Source of the DNA: Psococerastis gibbosa
Taxonomy: Eukaryota; Arthropoda; Insecta; Psocodea; Psocidae
Assembly: GCA_963971405.1 (NCBI GenBank)
Contig: OZ020488.1
Span: forward strand, 31,639,089-31,703,088
Reading direction: 5' to 3'
Length of the DNA: 64,000 nt
Part shown: positions 1 to 11,805 of the stretch, piece by piece
How positions within the stretch are numbered: position 1 is the stretch's first letter
How the letters are laid out: each line of letters opens with the position of its first letter
Notes under the pieces: model-generated
Databases searched by the model: none
What the model saw: the letters and a program-made list of their open reading frames with translations, nothing else
What the model was told of the DNA's origin: nothing
Made by a program: the position numbers and the translations under genes

Positions 1-2720
1 CTAATCATGCAAATGAAGTCATTGTAAGCTGAGGCTAGTATCGACCTATTTCGGATAAGAAAAATTTGCGGCCAACCAATCAAAATATTCAGGTTTGATG
101 TCATTTCTATATGACATGACGACATTTGTATTTCTATGGGAAAGTGGTTCATTATTGAAGTGTTGCTGCTGCTGGTACTAGGAATGTGTTCGTACAATGC
201 TTTTAACATTTGCAATGTTGTTAACATAGAATTTTCACTATACTCTGGATTTCATTAAATAGCACAGTCAGGGGCAGTCACAGAACATTTTACAGGAGGA
301 GAGGGTACATGGGAAGGCCAGTAATTGAAAAAGGCCATAGCTTATAAATACTGTAAGTAGATATTTGTTTTATTAATTTTGCTCAGTAAAAATTGAACTC
401 ATTCTCTTTTTTTTCTTTTTTAGGCCACTGCTAGTCTGCTACTATGTCAAATTAGTTCAAAGATCATAATAGGCTCGAAACAAAAAACTCACAATAGATT
501 GTATTTAAAAATTTATTAATCATATTATTTTATTATTATTATTACCTTTATTCGCCAATATTAAGACTTATTAAACAATAAAAATGATATGATTAAAAAA
601 TAATGTAAAAGCAATAATAATAATGTAAAAAATAAAAATAAATAAAATAAAAAACAATAATAAAAAAAGGTAAACCGTTAAACACAAATATAGATATGCC
701 TATACCTATAGGTACCGATCTAAGTGATTTCGGTTTCATTTAGTTGTTATTTTATTTCTATCAATTGTTTTATTTCAGTGTTCAAAATCCAGGTACTCCT
801 GACCATAGCTACACCAAACGTACATCTGCAGGCATTTCTGCAGGCTGCAACCTCATATAGCGCATCATTCATTATTAGGTACCTACAATAATGATTGGAA
901 GCTGACTCCAATCATTATGGCACAAGTCTGGGGCCGGTGCTTGCCAACATTGTCTCTCTCAGATGGATTTACCAGTATGTTTAGTATGCGCATACTAACG
1001 CATTGTTTGAAAACAATGAACCTCTATGTGCTTAACTATTAATTTACCACACGTCTTACTTTTAACCCCTTTTCAATGAATTTTGCATTGATAAAGTCGA
1101 CAGTATAATAAGGTATGCGAATTTAAAATCTTTAAAGCTGTTCTCGAGGAAATATTTTTGCCCATTATCGCCCTGTATATTAAGCTAGCATCCAACAGTT
1201 CTTGCTCCACTCTGTAAGCACGTCACTTCAAAGTTGCGTCTAAACGTGTCATACTTGGCAATGGAAAGGTCAAGCTGTATCGAATTCGAAAGTAGGGGTG
1301 CCCATTCTGGTCTAGGTTGTTCATAAACTTCAATTGACTTCAAAGGATTTTTTTCAAAATTAAGAAATTGGAAATTTTTCTTAGAGATGGTTATTTAAAC
1401 AACAACAAAAAACGGCTTTTGAAAGAAAAAGTTGTTATACATCCCTGAATGCTCTATATAGCCCTAAGGTAGCCCATCCTCCCTCGCCAGTAACACTATA
1501 GTAGGTTAACAGGATGTAGCCTAATGCTGCAATTCAGCGATCTCCATTCTTGCCACCCCCCCCCCCCCTCCATTAATGAACTTAATGCGTAGACATAGCT
1601 TTAGCTGTTTTGTTGTGCTATTGTTGTGCGGAGAGGGGGTTCCAGGGGCAATCCACAGGGTGAAAAATTTTGAAGATGAATTGTTTCTTTTAGTAAACCC
1701 CTCGATTTACTAACTTAGTCTCTTAAACTTCATGGGACTTTTGCGCGTTATATGCTCAACGAGGAAATAGTTATTCAAATCAGTTCATGAGAATGAATTC
1801 AAAAAATCTCCCAGTTAGTTTTTTATCCAGCAGAAATACCAATAGAAAAATAGCAGATGGCTTGAAATTTAGCCTAAACAGAAGTCTCCCAGAGTCCCAG
1901 GGTTCGTTTTCGCAAATATTTCGGCCTGAAGCCTTTGAGAGCGGCGGCCGCGCCTTATTTGGACTTGTCCCCCAAAAAGAATGGGCCATTCTGGTACCTG
2001 TCCTATGTATCACGGCCGGGCTACCGAATACGCAGGGCCTTGTCAGCCTGTGTTTTATTACTTGGTCTAACAATTCCCTTTGTCCCGTCTACATCCTTTC
2101 AGCAGATATGCCAATTTCTCTCTCAATGTGTCCCCCCTGTATACAGAATCTGTAATCGAAGAAACGAAAATTCATTCATTCATCCATTCATTTCTATCTG
2201 TTTAAAAAAAAAACAAGTTGGTACAGGTAATACGAACTGGAAGTATAATAATTGAAGTTTTGCCCCCACTATAAAGCTTAGTTTAGTGGTACCAGGTACG
2301 GTAAGCTCTTGGATACTCCCTATCTGGGGTGTAGCCAAGCGTTCATCCGTGACACAAACAAAAATGTCCATGACACATTTTGAGCCCTTTATTTCGGATT
2401 TGTCGCGGAATAACTACGCATCCGGCGGCCCTCTTCTTTCTTCTAGTTACTTCTTCTAAAAGCAAATCAGATCTCACATATGAATTAGGTACAGGCTGTA
2501 ATAGGCTAAACCACACACCACACTATATTACTACTATTACTAATCCCCATTAATAATATAGATTTCAGGTACTTCGAGTACGAAAGAAGATTGTCAGAAA
2601 ATATGCAGAAATGATTCAGCGGCCATATTTCATGCATCAGTCAGCAGTTTTCCATATTTTCCAGAAGAATTGGTTTGCGTAGTAAGGTAAATTTATTCAC
2701 AGTAACACAATTTAAAGCAC
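1..2720. other. Unannotated AT-rich intergenic DNA
   Basis: I see no gene here. Positions 500-670 are low-complexity A/T with (ATT)n and AAATAA runs. A 14-C tract lies near 1557. The 122-codon plus-strand ORF at 1787-2155 has no recognisable motif, no splice context and overlapping ORFs in other frames, so I treat it as chance. Confidence 0.5.
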
Positions 2721-2901
2721 GTAGTTGTAGTTGTATCAGTGCTTGTAGTTGTAACTATAGTTGTAGTTGTATCTGCAGTTGCAGTAGTATCTGTAGTTTT
2801 AGTTGTAACTGTAGTTGTAGCTCTATCTGTAGTTCTAGTTTTCCAGTAAAGTTGTAGTTGATTTTTTATTAGTAGATTAGTTTGATTTGAGTTGTAGTTA
2901 G
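2721..2901 (+). repeat. Degenerate GTAGTT hexanucleotide satellite
   Basis: About 180 bp of imperfect GTAGTT/GTATCT/GTAACT units in 6-bp register, interrupted near 2845-2880. It produces a spurious Ser/Cys-rich ORF (SCSC/CSCSS pattern, 2675-2857) that simply translates the repeat. Confidence 0.85.
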
Positions 2902-4360
2902 TAACTATTGGAGGAGAGGCAGGAGATGGGCCGAATATTGTATGAAATGATGGAACACTAGGGCCACTTCAAGCCACCAGTCAGGCCCTGATGATAGTAA
3001 GTGTTATAGCATACGGGCCGGGCAGCTTAATAAATAAATAATACGAATAACAGGAATATCATACAGTTCAATACATTCAATTCAATATTTAGTTCTTTCA
3101 ATGCAATACAACATGTAAAAAATATAATTATCGAAATATAAAATATCTAGGCCTATTACTATCTATAAGCAAAATAAAATAAAAAAATGTCTGGGCTATT
3201 ACAAAATCTATCGATAATAACACTATGTATGTATGTCAATGAATTTAACGTAATTGTATAGCATAAAATAAAACATCCGTAATTTTTGTTAGAAATAATG
3301 ATTTCTGTAAAGCAGTTATAGAAACGAGGAGAGAATTATGGATATGAGGGGGAGTTCGTGTCAGTGACAGCAACGGTGGCAGTTGAAATGACAGGAGGCA
3401 GGTGATAATTGCGGGCTGCCCGAATGCGACAGTCAAAACGACCAAATTATATTGTCAGAGGCTCAGAACCTCACGAAACCCCGCGAGCACGAAGCTCTGT
3501 TGTGTGCGTATACTATCGTGGCTCTAGCTGGTCTGTCGTGGCACAAGAATACAAGATGGCGGCCCGGGCCGGCACGTCCTTGTGATGGATTGCTGCGCGG
3601 AGACTGCTTTGACCGCCGCCGCCCGTCATTACCGTCCGTCAATCAACTCGTCAATATGACAGCCGCATTTATTTATTTATTCTTTTTGTTTTCCTTCTTG
3701 TTTATATTCACATGTGCTTGTGAAATTCTGAGAATGAATTGTAATGGACCTGCTGATGGATGCTCGGTGTACAGCTGCCTTGGTTACGTATCGCCTACTT
3801 TGCCCATGTTTACCTTTCGTGACGGGGTAGCTGTCTGCTCTTGGACAGTTGATGAATGCTCCTTCACCTCTAGCAGTATACCACTGGTGGACGTGATCTG
3901 TCAGGGGTAGCTGCCACGTTTTACTCAACTGGTTGGTCGCATTTAAACGCTCAAACTACCCCGGCTCACTTCTTTTTCCTTTAGCATATTCAGGTCAATG
4001 ACTCCTCTAGTATAATCCAGTGACCAATGTATTCAATATTTTATTGCATGACTACACCAGTGATATTTGTTTTAAGTTAGGTACTACAGCTCAAGTGCAA
4101 AGTAGCCAGTTGGGTTATAATTGGTTCTTCTTACCCGTATACTTTTTTTTACATATTAGGAAAAATCCGTAACTATAATCTAATTCTAATATATTGCAGC
4201 AGTATGTTATATGGAAATATGGTAGGCGTTAGCGTCCCACTGGGGCAAGTTCAGGAAATTGGTTCGGGGTGACCCCCCCTCCCTCGCTGCGCACGCAAGG
4301 AGGAAGAGGAAGAAGAAGAAGGAAATATGGTATGTATATAATATTGGCATTAAACTAACT
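2902..4360. other. Unannotated; GC-rich patch near 3440-3650
   Basis: Mostly AT-rich with no recognised repeat. Positions 3440-3650 are clearly GC- and CpG-richer than the flanks and contain an AAGATGGCGG start-like context near 3553, but that frame closes after nine codons. The 152-codon ORF at 3452-3910 has no known motif. A promoter or 5' exon is possible but unsupported. A poly-C patch and a GAA-rich run lie at 4271-4325. Confidence 0.35.
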
Positions 4361-4362
4361 TG

Positions 4363-4490
4363 GGTAGCAGAGGCAAACTCCTCGACTCCTCATTAACCAA
4401 TCGCGAAATTAGAGAATCTAGAAAAATCTGGGCTTAGTGGGATTTGAACCCACGATTTATGTCTTAAACGCTAGACGATGCCTCTGGTGA
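4363..4490 (-). repeat. tRNA-derived SINE (family 1), minus strand
   Basis: Read on the minus strand, a tRNA-like head (GTTTAAGAC near the A-box position, then GTGGGTTCAAATCCC as B box) runs into the family body CTAATTTCG. The same head and body recur at 5655, 6228, 23566, 46980 and 50535. The A box is damaged, so this is an old copy. Confidence 0.7.
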
Positions 4491-5395
4491 TCTGTATCTG
4501 GTGATATGTATATGATGCTAGAATTGCTAGGTATATGATATGGAGATATCAATAAAATGTCTGATCATGTTCGCATTTTGAACATTTTTAGAATTTGTGA
4601 ATTCTCACACCTGATCTGCGTCGAAATAGAGTATAGAAGTTTTGATTATTTTAGTACAGAAAGTGGAAATTGAGGGGGGGGGCAATGGGGGCATTCACAT
4701 ATTCACACTGGGTTGGCCTCAGGGCCTCAATAAAGGATCTGGCACTGAAAATCGTAACCATCTGAGGCAGCGTTAGGCATAATCAATATTAACTATTAAT
4801 CAAATTAGAAAGACTTAACGAACACTTTAACAGACTCTATTGTTAAGCAAGAAAACACTGAGACCAAAAACTTCAAGAACTAGCCTAAACTGCGGGTATA
4901 GTGACATGTGTGATCACCAACCATACCATGCGGGACTCGGACAATGTAATAACTTAACCAATACCATGTATTGTGACATAGCAATCATTGTTTCCAGATA
5001 AAAATTGATCGCGAATCTGCGAAACATATGCAAATGACCAGCACTCCCTTTGTCCGAGCCAGACCGTTTCATTGTTTCCGAACTTAACTACCTACGCCCG
5101 CTTGTTGGTCACATATTTTAATTTAAAACCCCGGGACCTCCTTAAATATTACACATTCTTTGTATTGTTTAAACGCAGGCTGTTTCCGTCAAACCTGGTT
5201 TGAAAATTCTAGCCCTACTGGATTTCGCATCAGTTAAGAATCTCGTCGGCAGTTAAAATATGACTGTCTTCAGATTGTCGGCATTCTTCTTGGGTCGTTA
5301 GGAAATACTATGTATGTTGTCTTTTATGAGGCGTAGATAATGTAGTTCAGTATTTTTATTAAGTATTATAGTAGCCAGTAGACCATATTATACTA
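4491..5395. other. Unannotated AT-rich DNA
   Basis: Nothing is recognised apart from a short poly-G tract near 4673-4682. Confidence 0.5.
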
Positions 5396-5403
5396 AGAAC
5401 GAC

Positions 5404-5581
5404 CACGGACGGATCCAGCCCATTTTTTTTGGGGGGGGGGGGGGGTAGCTGAGGGTCAAAATAGGAAAAACTTATGTAGGATCGACTAAATTAGAGCGTA
5501 ATAACTTAATTTACAATAGATTTACCAAATTTTGGGGGGGCAGCTACCCCCCCTATCCCCCCCCCCCTGTATCCGTCCTTG
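5404..5581. mobile_element. hAT-like MITE with 8-bp TSD AGAACGAC
   Basis: The 178-bp element begins CACGGACGGATCCAG and ends CTGTATCCGTCCTTG, which are inverted repeats of each other. It is flanked by a perfect 8-bp direct repeat AGAACGAC (5396-5403 and 5582-5589). An 8-bp duplication and C/T-A-rich termini are typical of hAT transposons. A poly-G tract lies inside the left end and poly-C tracts inside the right end. It has no coding capacity. Confidence 0.85.
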
Positions 5582-5654
5582 AGAACGACACAGGACATTA
5601 GGGGCACAATACTATGTATTTATAATTCAACCCTATAATTAATGTTAGGTAACG

Positions 5655-5745
5655 TAACCGAAATTAGAGGATATTTGCGGGATTTGAACCCACGATCTTC
5701 GTCCAACCCGGGCGTCTTGTTAACCGTTGGACCACGGCCCGATTT
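5655..5745 (-). repeat. tRNA-derived SINE (family 1), minus strand
   Basis: On the minus strand: GGTCCAACGGTTAACAAGACG (A-box region) followed by GTGGGTTCAAATCCCGC (B box) and the family body CCTCTAATTTCGGTTA. The copy is truncated shortly after the body. Confidence 0.75.
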
Positions 5746-6200
5746 GCATTATTTGCAAGTATAATGTACATAAATAATGGCTTTCTGTTCTATTGTAATG
5801 TATTACTAAGCGAGCCTAGTGGAGTTAGCAGGCACCTAGGCATAGATTTTTTAGGGGGGGGGGGGGTTATGGGGGTTAAATAATTATTAATCACCTAACC
5901 TTTTGTCATGTGCCAATATGCATTTAATTTCGACAGGGAGGTTTGAAGCCCCTGGACCCCACCTTACCTAAGTGTCTATAGGAGTTACGGCTATGAATTC
6001 CTCTCTTATGCTCACCTAGGAAGGCTCAGGACCACCTCAGCTTTATATGCACTCCAAAGGAAGGCGAGATAATGTAGCAAGTGTGGGATACAAACCACCA
6101 ACCTTTCAGGTAAAAGTCACAGTTCGTCCGGCATTACCTTTATGCAATGAAGTAAGCTCACAGACCTGTTCGGTTTAGTTGTGCTTACGAATCATGTCAA
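5746..6200 (-). repeat. Degraded repeat shared with 23805-24060
   Basis: Blocks here match a second locus in the same order: CTATT...TACTAAGC...CCTAG.GGAGTTAG near 5795-5832, and ACCTTTCRGGTRAAAGTCA near 6102-6122. On the minus strand the block GGTGGTTTGTATCCCACAC resembles a Pol III B box, so this may be another tRNA-derived SINE. A poly-G-centred segment (about 5850-5960) absent from the other locus interrupts it. Confidence 0.45.
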
Positions 6201-6227
6201 TTAGAGCATAAGTAGAAGATTTGGAGG

Positions 6228-6345
6228 TTGTTGCACTTAGCGGTTAAGACAACGCCCCGGTTAGGCGTAGATCGTGGGTTCGAATTCCGCGCCAAGTCCA
6301 GTTTTTTTCATATCCTCTCATTTCTTATAAGCAAGAGGCTAATGA
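6228..6345 (+). repeat. tRNA-derived SINE (family 1), plus strand
   Basis: A good head: AGCGGTTAAGACAACGCC (A-box region), CCGGTTAGGCGTAGATC, then GTGGGTTCGAATTCC (B box), followed by the family body AGTCCAGTTTTTTTCATATCC. No obvious target duplication was found. Confidence 0.8.
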
Positions 6346-7110
6346 ACGATAGGACCATAGAAGTTATGCATTTTTAAATTATACCATCATACGTGGTAGC
6401 GCGAGGGCCAAGTTCCCTCACAACCTTCATGAAAATAATTTAGCTAAGCAGCCTGTATGGTTTGCCTTTAGATTTAGGAACTATTTCTGAGTATCTCAGC
6501 CTGGTGTCAAATAACGAAGTGATACGTAACCTTGAACATTAGGTAGGTACCTGCTTATATGGCTCCCTCGAGAGGAGCCGACAAAAGAAGGCAGTGTTAG
6601 CCCAATGTAAACAAGATATTTACGGTCTAAGCCAGCCACTACATTAAACATTTTTATTGCACTTATTTTATTTGTCAATGGCTGCCATATATTGATTTGT
6701 CCCTCGCCTGTCATTCAAGTAACCTTTATGTTGCCGGCGCCGCCATACTGCTTTCACCACGTCCTTGTATATCCTTCAGTTTATTTATTAATTAATGCTT
6801 TGCTGTGTTTCAAAACATCAACGTCAGAAGAAAAACCGACCTCACACTTCGGTTAAAACCCTTACGATGTGGTGGCCGAGAAAAATAAGATCTTAGTCCA
6901 GGGACTACTTCAACTTCCCATTGGAGGCGGACTGAGGACCGAGGCGACGTTGAATTCTACCAACCAAACCTGCAAATTGCTCATTTCTATCTATTATATC
7001 TGGCAAATTATGCATTACGACAACTCATATTAGTTCATATTTTCATCATACGTTTTCCCAAGTTCATAAGCCCCCCCCCCTACATATATACGCCACTGAT
7101 GAAGGCGATC
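6346..7110. other. Unannotated; no gene seen
   Basis: A minus-strand 72-codon ORF (6496-6714) shows no motif. A poly-C tract followed by TACGCCACTG near 7070-7100 resembles the end of a hAT-like MITE, but I could not find the opposite end. Confidence 0.4.
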
Positions 7111-7121
7111 TAGGTTAAAAT

Positions 7122-7467
7122 ATAAACAAAAAATAACAAAAACTTAGAGTTTTAGAAAAACTTGTTATAACAACCCGAATTAGTAAAACCCAAATAATCG
7201 TTAAGAAATTAACTTTGTCTAAGAAACCCACTTGTGTTAGTATAAAATTTGCATCTTCTCCTCGAGTTGAGCAAGTCTCAAATCGCAGATAAGGTGTAAC
7301 TGTGCTAGTGGGTTTCCCTCTGTAGATGGCAGTTCTCAGGGTTTTATACTAACACAAGTGGGTTTCTTAGACAAAGTTAATTTCTTAACGATTATTTGGG
7401 TTTTACTAATTCGGGTTGTTATAACAAGTTTTTCTAAAACTCTAACTTTTTGTTATTTTTTGTTTAT
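7122..7467. mobile_element. Foldback element with 126-bp arms 125/126 identical
   Basis: The left arm (7122-7247) is the reverse complement of the right arm (7342-7467) with one mismatch near 7143. The loop of 94 bp (7248-7341) is unique. Flanks show a 6-bp direct repeat TAAAAT (7116-7121 and 7468-7473). An alternative 11-bp direct repeat TAGGTTAAAAT lies at 7111-7121 and 7508-7518, which would extend the element to 7507. There is no coding capacity. Arms plus a short loop resemble the foldbacks at 13211 and 24587, and the flank near 7550 (ACCGGTTTCGAC) resembles sequence in the 24587 loop. A Penelope-like origin is an inference. Confidence 0.85.
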
Positions 7468-7518
7468 TAAAATGAAATACCACGAAGTCACAAGTAATCT
7501 AATTATTTAGGTTAAAAT

Positions 7519-10457
7519 AAGCCAATGGTGGCAGCAAAGGCTACCGAACGCAACCGGTTTCGACCAAGCAATTAAAAAATAAAATAAAAAACGATCAGCA
7601 GAAGCTGGGAAGATCTTTGTCGTATTTCTTCAACCTATCAATAACAATGGCCCATGCAGTCGAAATGGAATAATGAGGTATAGCCACGAAGGATAATATT
7701 GCAGTAATCGATTAGAAGTGAGTAATTTGCGTGGAAAAAGCAAAATATATGTCGAAAAAAATAACGGGCTATTTTTAAATTTAAACATTAATAATATAGG
7801 CTACTAGATTCCTCGAAAATCAAGCCCTTGCGACATAACTGTCTTCTTATATCATTTGTCATAACAGGCTCAGCACCCCATTTATATACAGATGTAGATA
7901 TTTGATGGTTGGTTAGACGTAAGCTGACAGCCTATTTCATTTTTAAAAAATAAACGAATGTTGAAAAAATAATGACTTGGGCTTTTGAACTCGAATCAAG
8001 AAATATATCATGTACCAGTGGGATCTGATCAGTTTCAGATGCAGCACTGGCGCTGACTTGGCAAAAATTTGGGGGGCGCCAGACATTTAACGATTGCAAC
8101 CTAATATTGTATTTTGATGAGTCTGTTAACTGTTCAGTTGGTTTGATAATCTAGGTACAACTTTTTGAATTAAAATCAGTTGCTATTTGCGATTTTGGGG
8201 GAAAATTGGAGCCCCTACAGTTTAAGGCTTTCGACGCTTTCGTAGAATAAATTTTTCTGCAAATTATTTAGGGGGTACTCTGTCCAGAGCAGGAATCTTT
8301 AACTGATAATGTATTGTATACTTCCCGCGGCACCTTCATTTTATTGGTTAGCATGATTATGTAGGTTATGACGTCACTGAGTGAAAATCAGCCAGCACGG
8401 TGTGAGTAAATCCTGCACGATTTCAAAAAGACCTCCTATGGTATTGTATTTTATTACAGACATTACTCAAGCTCATTAAAATCTCTATATAGTTTCATAA
8501 AAACTCGGAGTGCAGACACTGGTACTTTGCGCGATGGGATGGTTCAATTACACAGGCTACAAACTTGTGCAATTTAGAAGCATTACCTCTAATACAGACA
8601 TCTAATTATCATTTATTGCTCTACGTACCATAATTTAAGTCCAGGAAGATGCTTTTCCCCGACAATACCTGGCATTATTAGCGGTGTACGTCAATGTAAT
8701 TAATAATGTTGGGCCCGTAGTGAAACGATTAAATTAGATAGCGTATAGTTAAGGGTGGCCACAAATCATTGAGGCGCCAGCCCGCCGCTTGTTAGGGTGT
8801 GTTCAAATCACAAGTATTAGCTCCATCCAGGGTGGTAATTTGAGGACGCCTGCACCCACCCTTTTAAGTATGGCTGTCTGTGCTATTATAGATCTATTGT
8901 TTGTGTTTCGGTCGTAGGTTAGACCATCATCACAATGCTTTAAAAGTGTATAGCCTTTAGACCTTGAATCGCTTAAACCTAATGGCTATTGTATTCTAAT
9001 ACGGTTCAATCTCATCATCAGGAAGTGATGTGTATCGTATTCGAACTTAATACCCTACACCTGTAAAATAAAATAATTATAAAATGACAGTAGACTGCCT
9101 TAGAGTTCTACATCGAAGAGATGGGCCATTTACTCCTACAAGTAGTATATTTTGAATTTCTGGTGCCCCAGCTGCCACATCAACCTCGACCACAGTATTG
9201 GCCAATTGACAAAGTTTTGGGTCAAATTGCACTATTGCATTAAATTAATCTAAAAAAAAACGATTTATTATTTTTCAAAATGTATTTTTCGATGCAAAAG
9301 ACCGACAAATGAGGGTGCAGAACTATAGGTACCTATCAGAAGCAAAAAAAATTAATTTTCAGTGTCAATAAAAAAAATTAAATACCGTCCACCCGCACCA
9401 GTAAAAATTCAAGCCTTAATTAAAAGAGATTAAATACCAGGTCTGCCAGAATGGGCAAATTTGTCGCAAAAATGATTTGAAATAAAATTGTTCAAAAATG
9501 AGATTACGCCGATTACGGGCTTGTACGTTTGTACGCATATTGGCTCATTAGTAATTTGGATGTAACTGTAATGGATGCTGATGAAGTACAGGGTTGTTAC
9601 ATGGCAGGTGCCCCCAGAGTCTTGTTTTGTCGTCCCCCGTGAACTTTGAAAGCTTTCCCCCCCAGCCTGGGACCCCGGGCGGGGTCTTCACGGTACCACC
9701 CACCTCTGAGGGTTAAACTCATCTACATTGTAATTTGCATGCCCGCTAATGGACTAAATTATATTGCATTGTTTTATATTTAACAAACATGGTGCACTTT
9801 CAAATTTCAATCGCTGAATTGTTATGCCTTACAACTACACATTTTTCATATGAGAAGAAAAAGATAAAATTTTTGAGTTGTCATTCAATTGTCTCAACCT
9901 CATAATATATGGAGTTGGCACTTGGCAGTCCTAGTTCTAGAAGACTTTAACGCTGAATTTCATGTTAGACAGAGCCGTAGACTAGGGAAGATACCCCGAT
10001 GGATACATTACTCCAAATTAATAAGCATAGCTGGCTTTGAGAAGAAAAGAAAGTATCACTTAATTTGAACCACACTGCCACTCTGGGGTTATACTTAACC
10101 TTAGTTAGTGTTCCATGCTTTATCAGTTGCATCTAGACTTCGTGTATAACTATTGTATGCAGCATAGCAAATATGCAAAGTATTGTAGCTTCATCTGTTG
10201 AGCCACTCATTTTTTCCCCCCAATTTGACGCAGTGACCCTGGTTATACAATTTAATATTTATTCGATCGAAGAAATATTTGAATCGCTTATTTTTTATAT
10301 GCCAACGTTCGTTGCATAAAATATAGTTAGGCCACACATGGAATTTATTAAATTTAAAAAAAAAAATGGATAGAAAAATAAAACGCACCAGGATGACCAA
10401 AGTCCAGATAATTTGTCCTCTTAACAGAAATTTTTAAGGAGTTGTCACGTCACTTAC
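7519..10457. other. Unannotated 2.9 kb, no repeat or gene recognised
   Basis: AT-rich sequence with scattered short G or A runs (8069, 9246, 9353). No ORF carries a recognisable domain. It could contain introns or downstream exons of the candidate gene at 10458-10673, which reads toward lower coordinates, but I could not identify any. Confidence 0.45.
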
Positions 10458-10673
10458 CACGATAAGGATCATAAAAGAGATGGGGGATAAAAGCGCGACC
10501 TCAATATCCATATCCATATACTGTATGAAGCCAAAGAAGAATAAAATCATTTGTGAAATGATCAGGGTGAAATGTAAAGTCATTTGCGGTAAGTAGTCAC
10601 GTCCAGTCGGCAATTGCAGCTCAATGGGGAAAAACTCATCCCCACACACATATCCCACAATCCCCGCAGCCAT
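10458..10673 (-). CDS. Candidate first coding exon, unknown membrane protein
   Basis: On the minus strand an ATG in a reasonable context (CTCTATGGCTG) opens 72 codons, MAAGIVGYVCGDEFFP... to ...SFMILIV. The exon ends exactly at a consensus splice donor G|GTAAGTG (donor at 10457-10452), phase 0. The peptide has a polar/acidic N-terminal stretch, then a strongly hydrophobic block around residues 33-50 and another near 58-72, which suggests two membrane segments. I do not recognise the family. Supporting points are locally higher GC than the flanks, balanced composition and donor position. Against it, no acceptor-bounded partner exon was found downstream and the ORF reads through the donor for seven more codons. 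It could still be chance. Confidence 0.4.
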
Positions 10674-10679
10674 AGAGAC

Positions 10680-11468
10680 TCAACCAACACGCCGCATTTC
10701 AGATTATATTAAGTAAAAGTTATTTCCCCTAGAAACTGCGCGCTAGGAGCTTTCTTAGACATTTACACGAAATTATTACATAATAATTTTGCTTTAACCA
10801 TTTTGGAAATGGACCCTGTAAGAAGATGTGGACGGAGAATGGTTAGCTTACGCCCCACAAGGTTTTATTCACAATTCAAATTATTTTGACAGTAACTTTA
10901 TTATACGGTGTCTTATAAGGCTGCATAAATTCATATAACCCATGAAAGAGAGTAAGCTGGGGGAGTATTTTTTTAAGATGATCGTCCGACACTTTGCCCC
11001 GACAGTTCTTACAACCTTCACTTGGATATAATGACTTTTTCTTTTAAGACTTTAGCTGGGATATTCTTTTTTGTTGTTTATTATGAATGCTGATAAATTT
11101 AAGCTACAGACTTGGAGTGTAGGGGAAATTTATTTGTTTTTTTTTTACCCTCCGACCCTGAAGATTGAAATGTTTTGCCCTCGCTCATGTATTTGAATAT
11201 TTATCCATTTTATTAAACTGAACGATCACTCCCTCATCTAAAGGAACACTTCTTCTTGAAGGTCTTCTAGATGACTATAATGCAATATTCTCTTTCACTT
11301 TGAAAAATCAAAAAAATGACATGTATTACCTACGTCCTAGTCAGCGCAGACGCACAATATGACCATAAATAATGTAATAGTAAATGTATTGTATTATGGT
11401 ATAACAAATTGATCTTTATTTATAACTTTTTAGCTTTTTTTATTAGGCGTCTGGTCCACTAGCCAGGG
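10680..11468. other. Unannotated; possible upstream region of the 10458-10673 exon
   Basis: AT-rich with no repeat recognised. If the minus-strand exon is real, its promoter and 5' UTR would lie here. I see no decisive TATA or initiator element. Confidence 0.35.
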
Positions 11469-11476
11469 GTAGGTAG

Positions 11477-11797
11477 CAAGGGCGACGCCAGGATTTCACC
11501 TAGTAGCGGGGGGGGGGGGGGCAGGAGGTAGGTCCCCACCTCCCTTAAAAAGTGATTCGTAAAAAAATGTATTTCCTTATTTATTTGTAAATAGGTAAGT
11601 TGTTCTCTGATCACACTGTGCATGTTTTGCCGTACCAACGGTAAAGCTGTAGCTGGGGGCAGGACTCCCAAAGCAGGCTCTAGGGGGGGGGGGGCAGCGG
11701 ATGGTCTGGGGGGGGGCAGCGGATAGTCTAGGGGGGGCAGCGGATGGTCTATAGGGGGGAGCAGCGGCCCCCCTGCCCCTCTCTGGAGTCGCCCTTG
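11477..11797. mobile_element. hAT-like MITE with internal G-rich tandem repeat
   Basis: The 321-bp element starts CAAGGGCGACGCCAGG and ends with its near reverse complement (CTGGAGTCGCCCTTG). It is flanked by a perfect 8-bp duplication GTAGGTAG (11469-11476 and 11798-11805). Inside, 11688-11770 has roughly four copies of a 22-25-bp unit, poly-G followed by GCAGCGGATGGTCTA. There is no coding capacity; a minus-strand ORF across it translates to Pro-rich artefact. Confidence 0.88.
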
Positions 11798-11805
11798 GTA
11801 GGTAG

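Noticed and set aside
2675..2857. Cys/Ser-rich small protein
   Set aside because: It is the translation of the degenerate GTAGTT satellite.
3550..3590. Gene start AAGATGGCGGCCCGGG in a GC-rich patch
   Set aside because: Frame stops after nine codons and no donor follows immediately.
3452..3910. 152-codon plus-strand ORF as a gene
   Set aside because: Opposite-strand ORF overlaps, no domain, low-complexity hydrophobic stretch from TTTATTTATTTATT-type sequence, no splice evidence.
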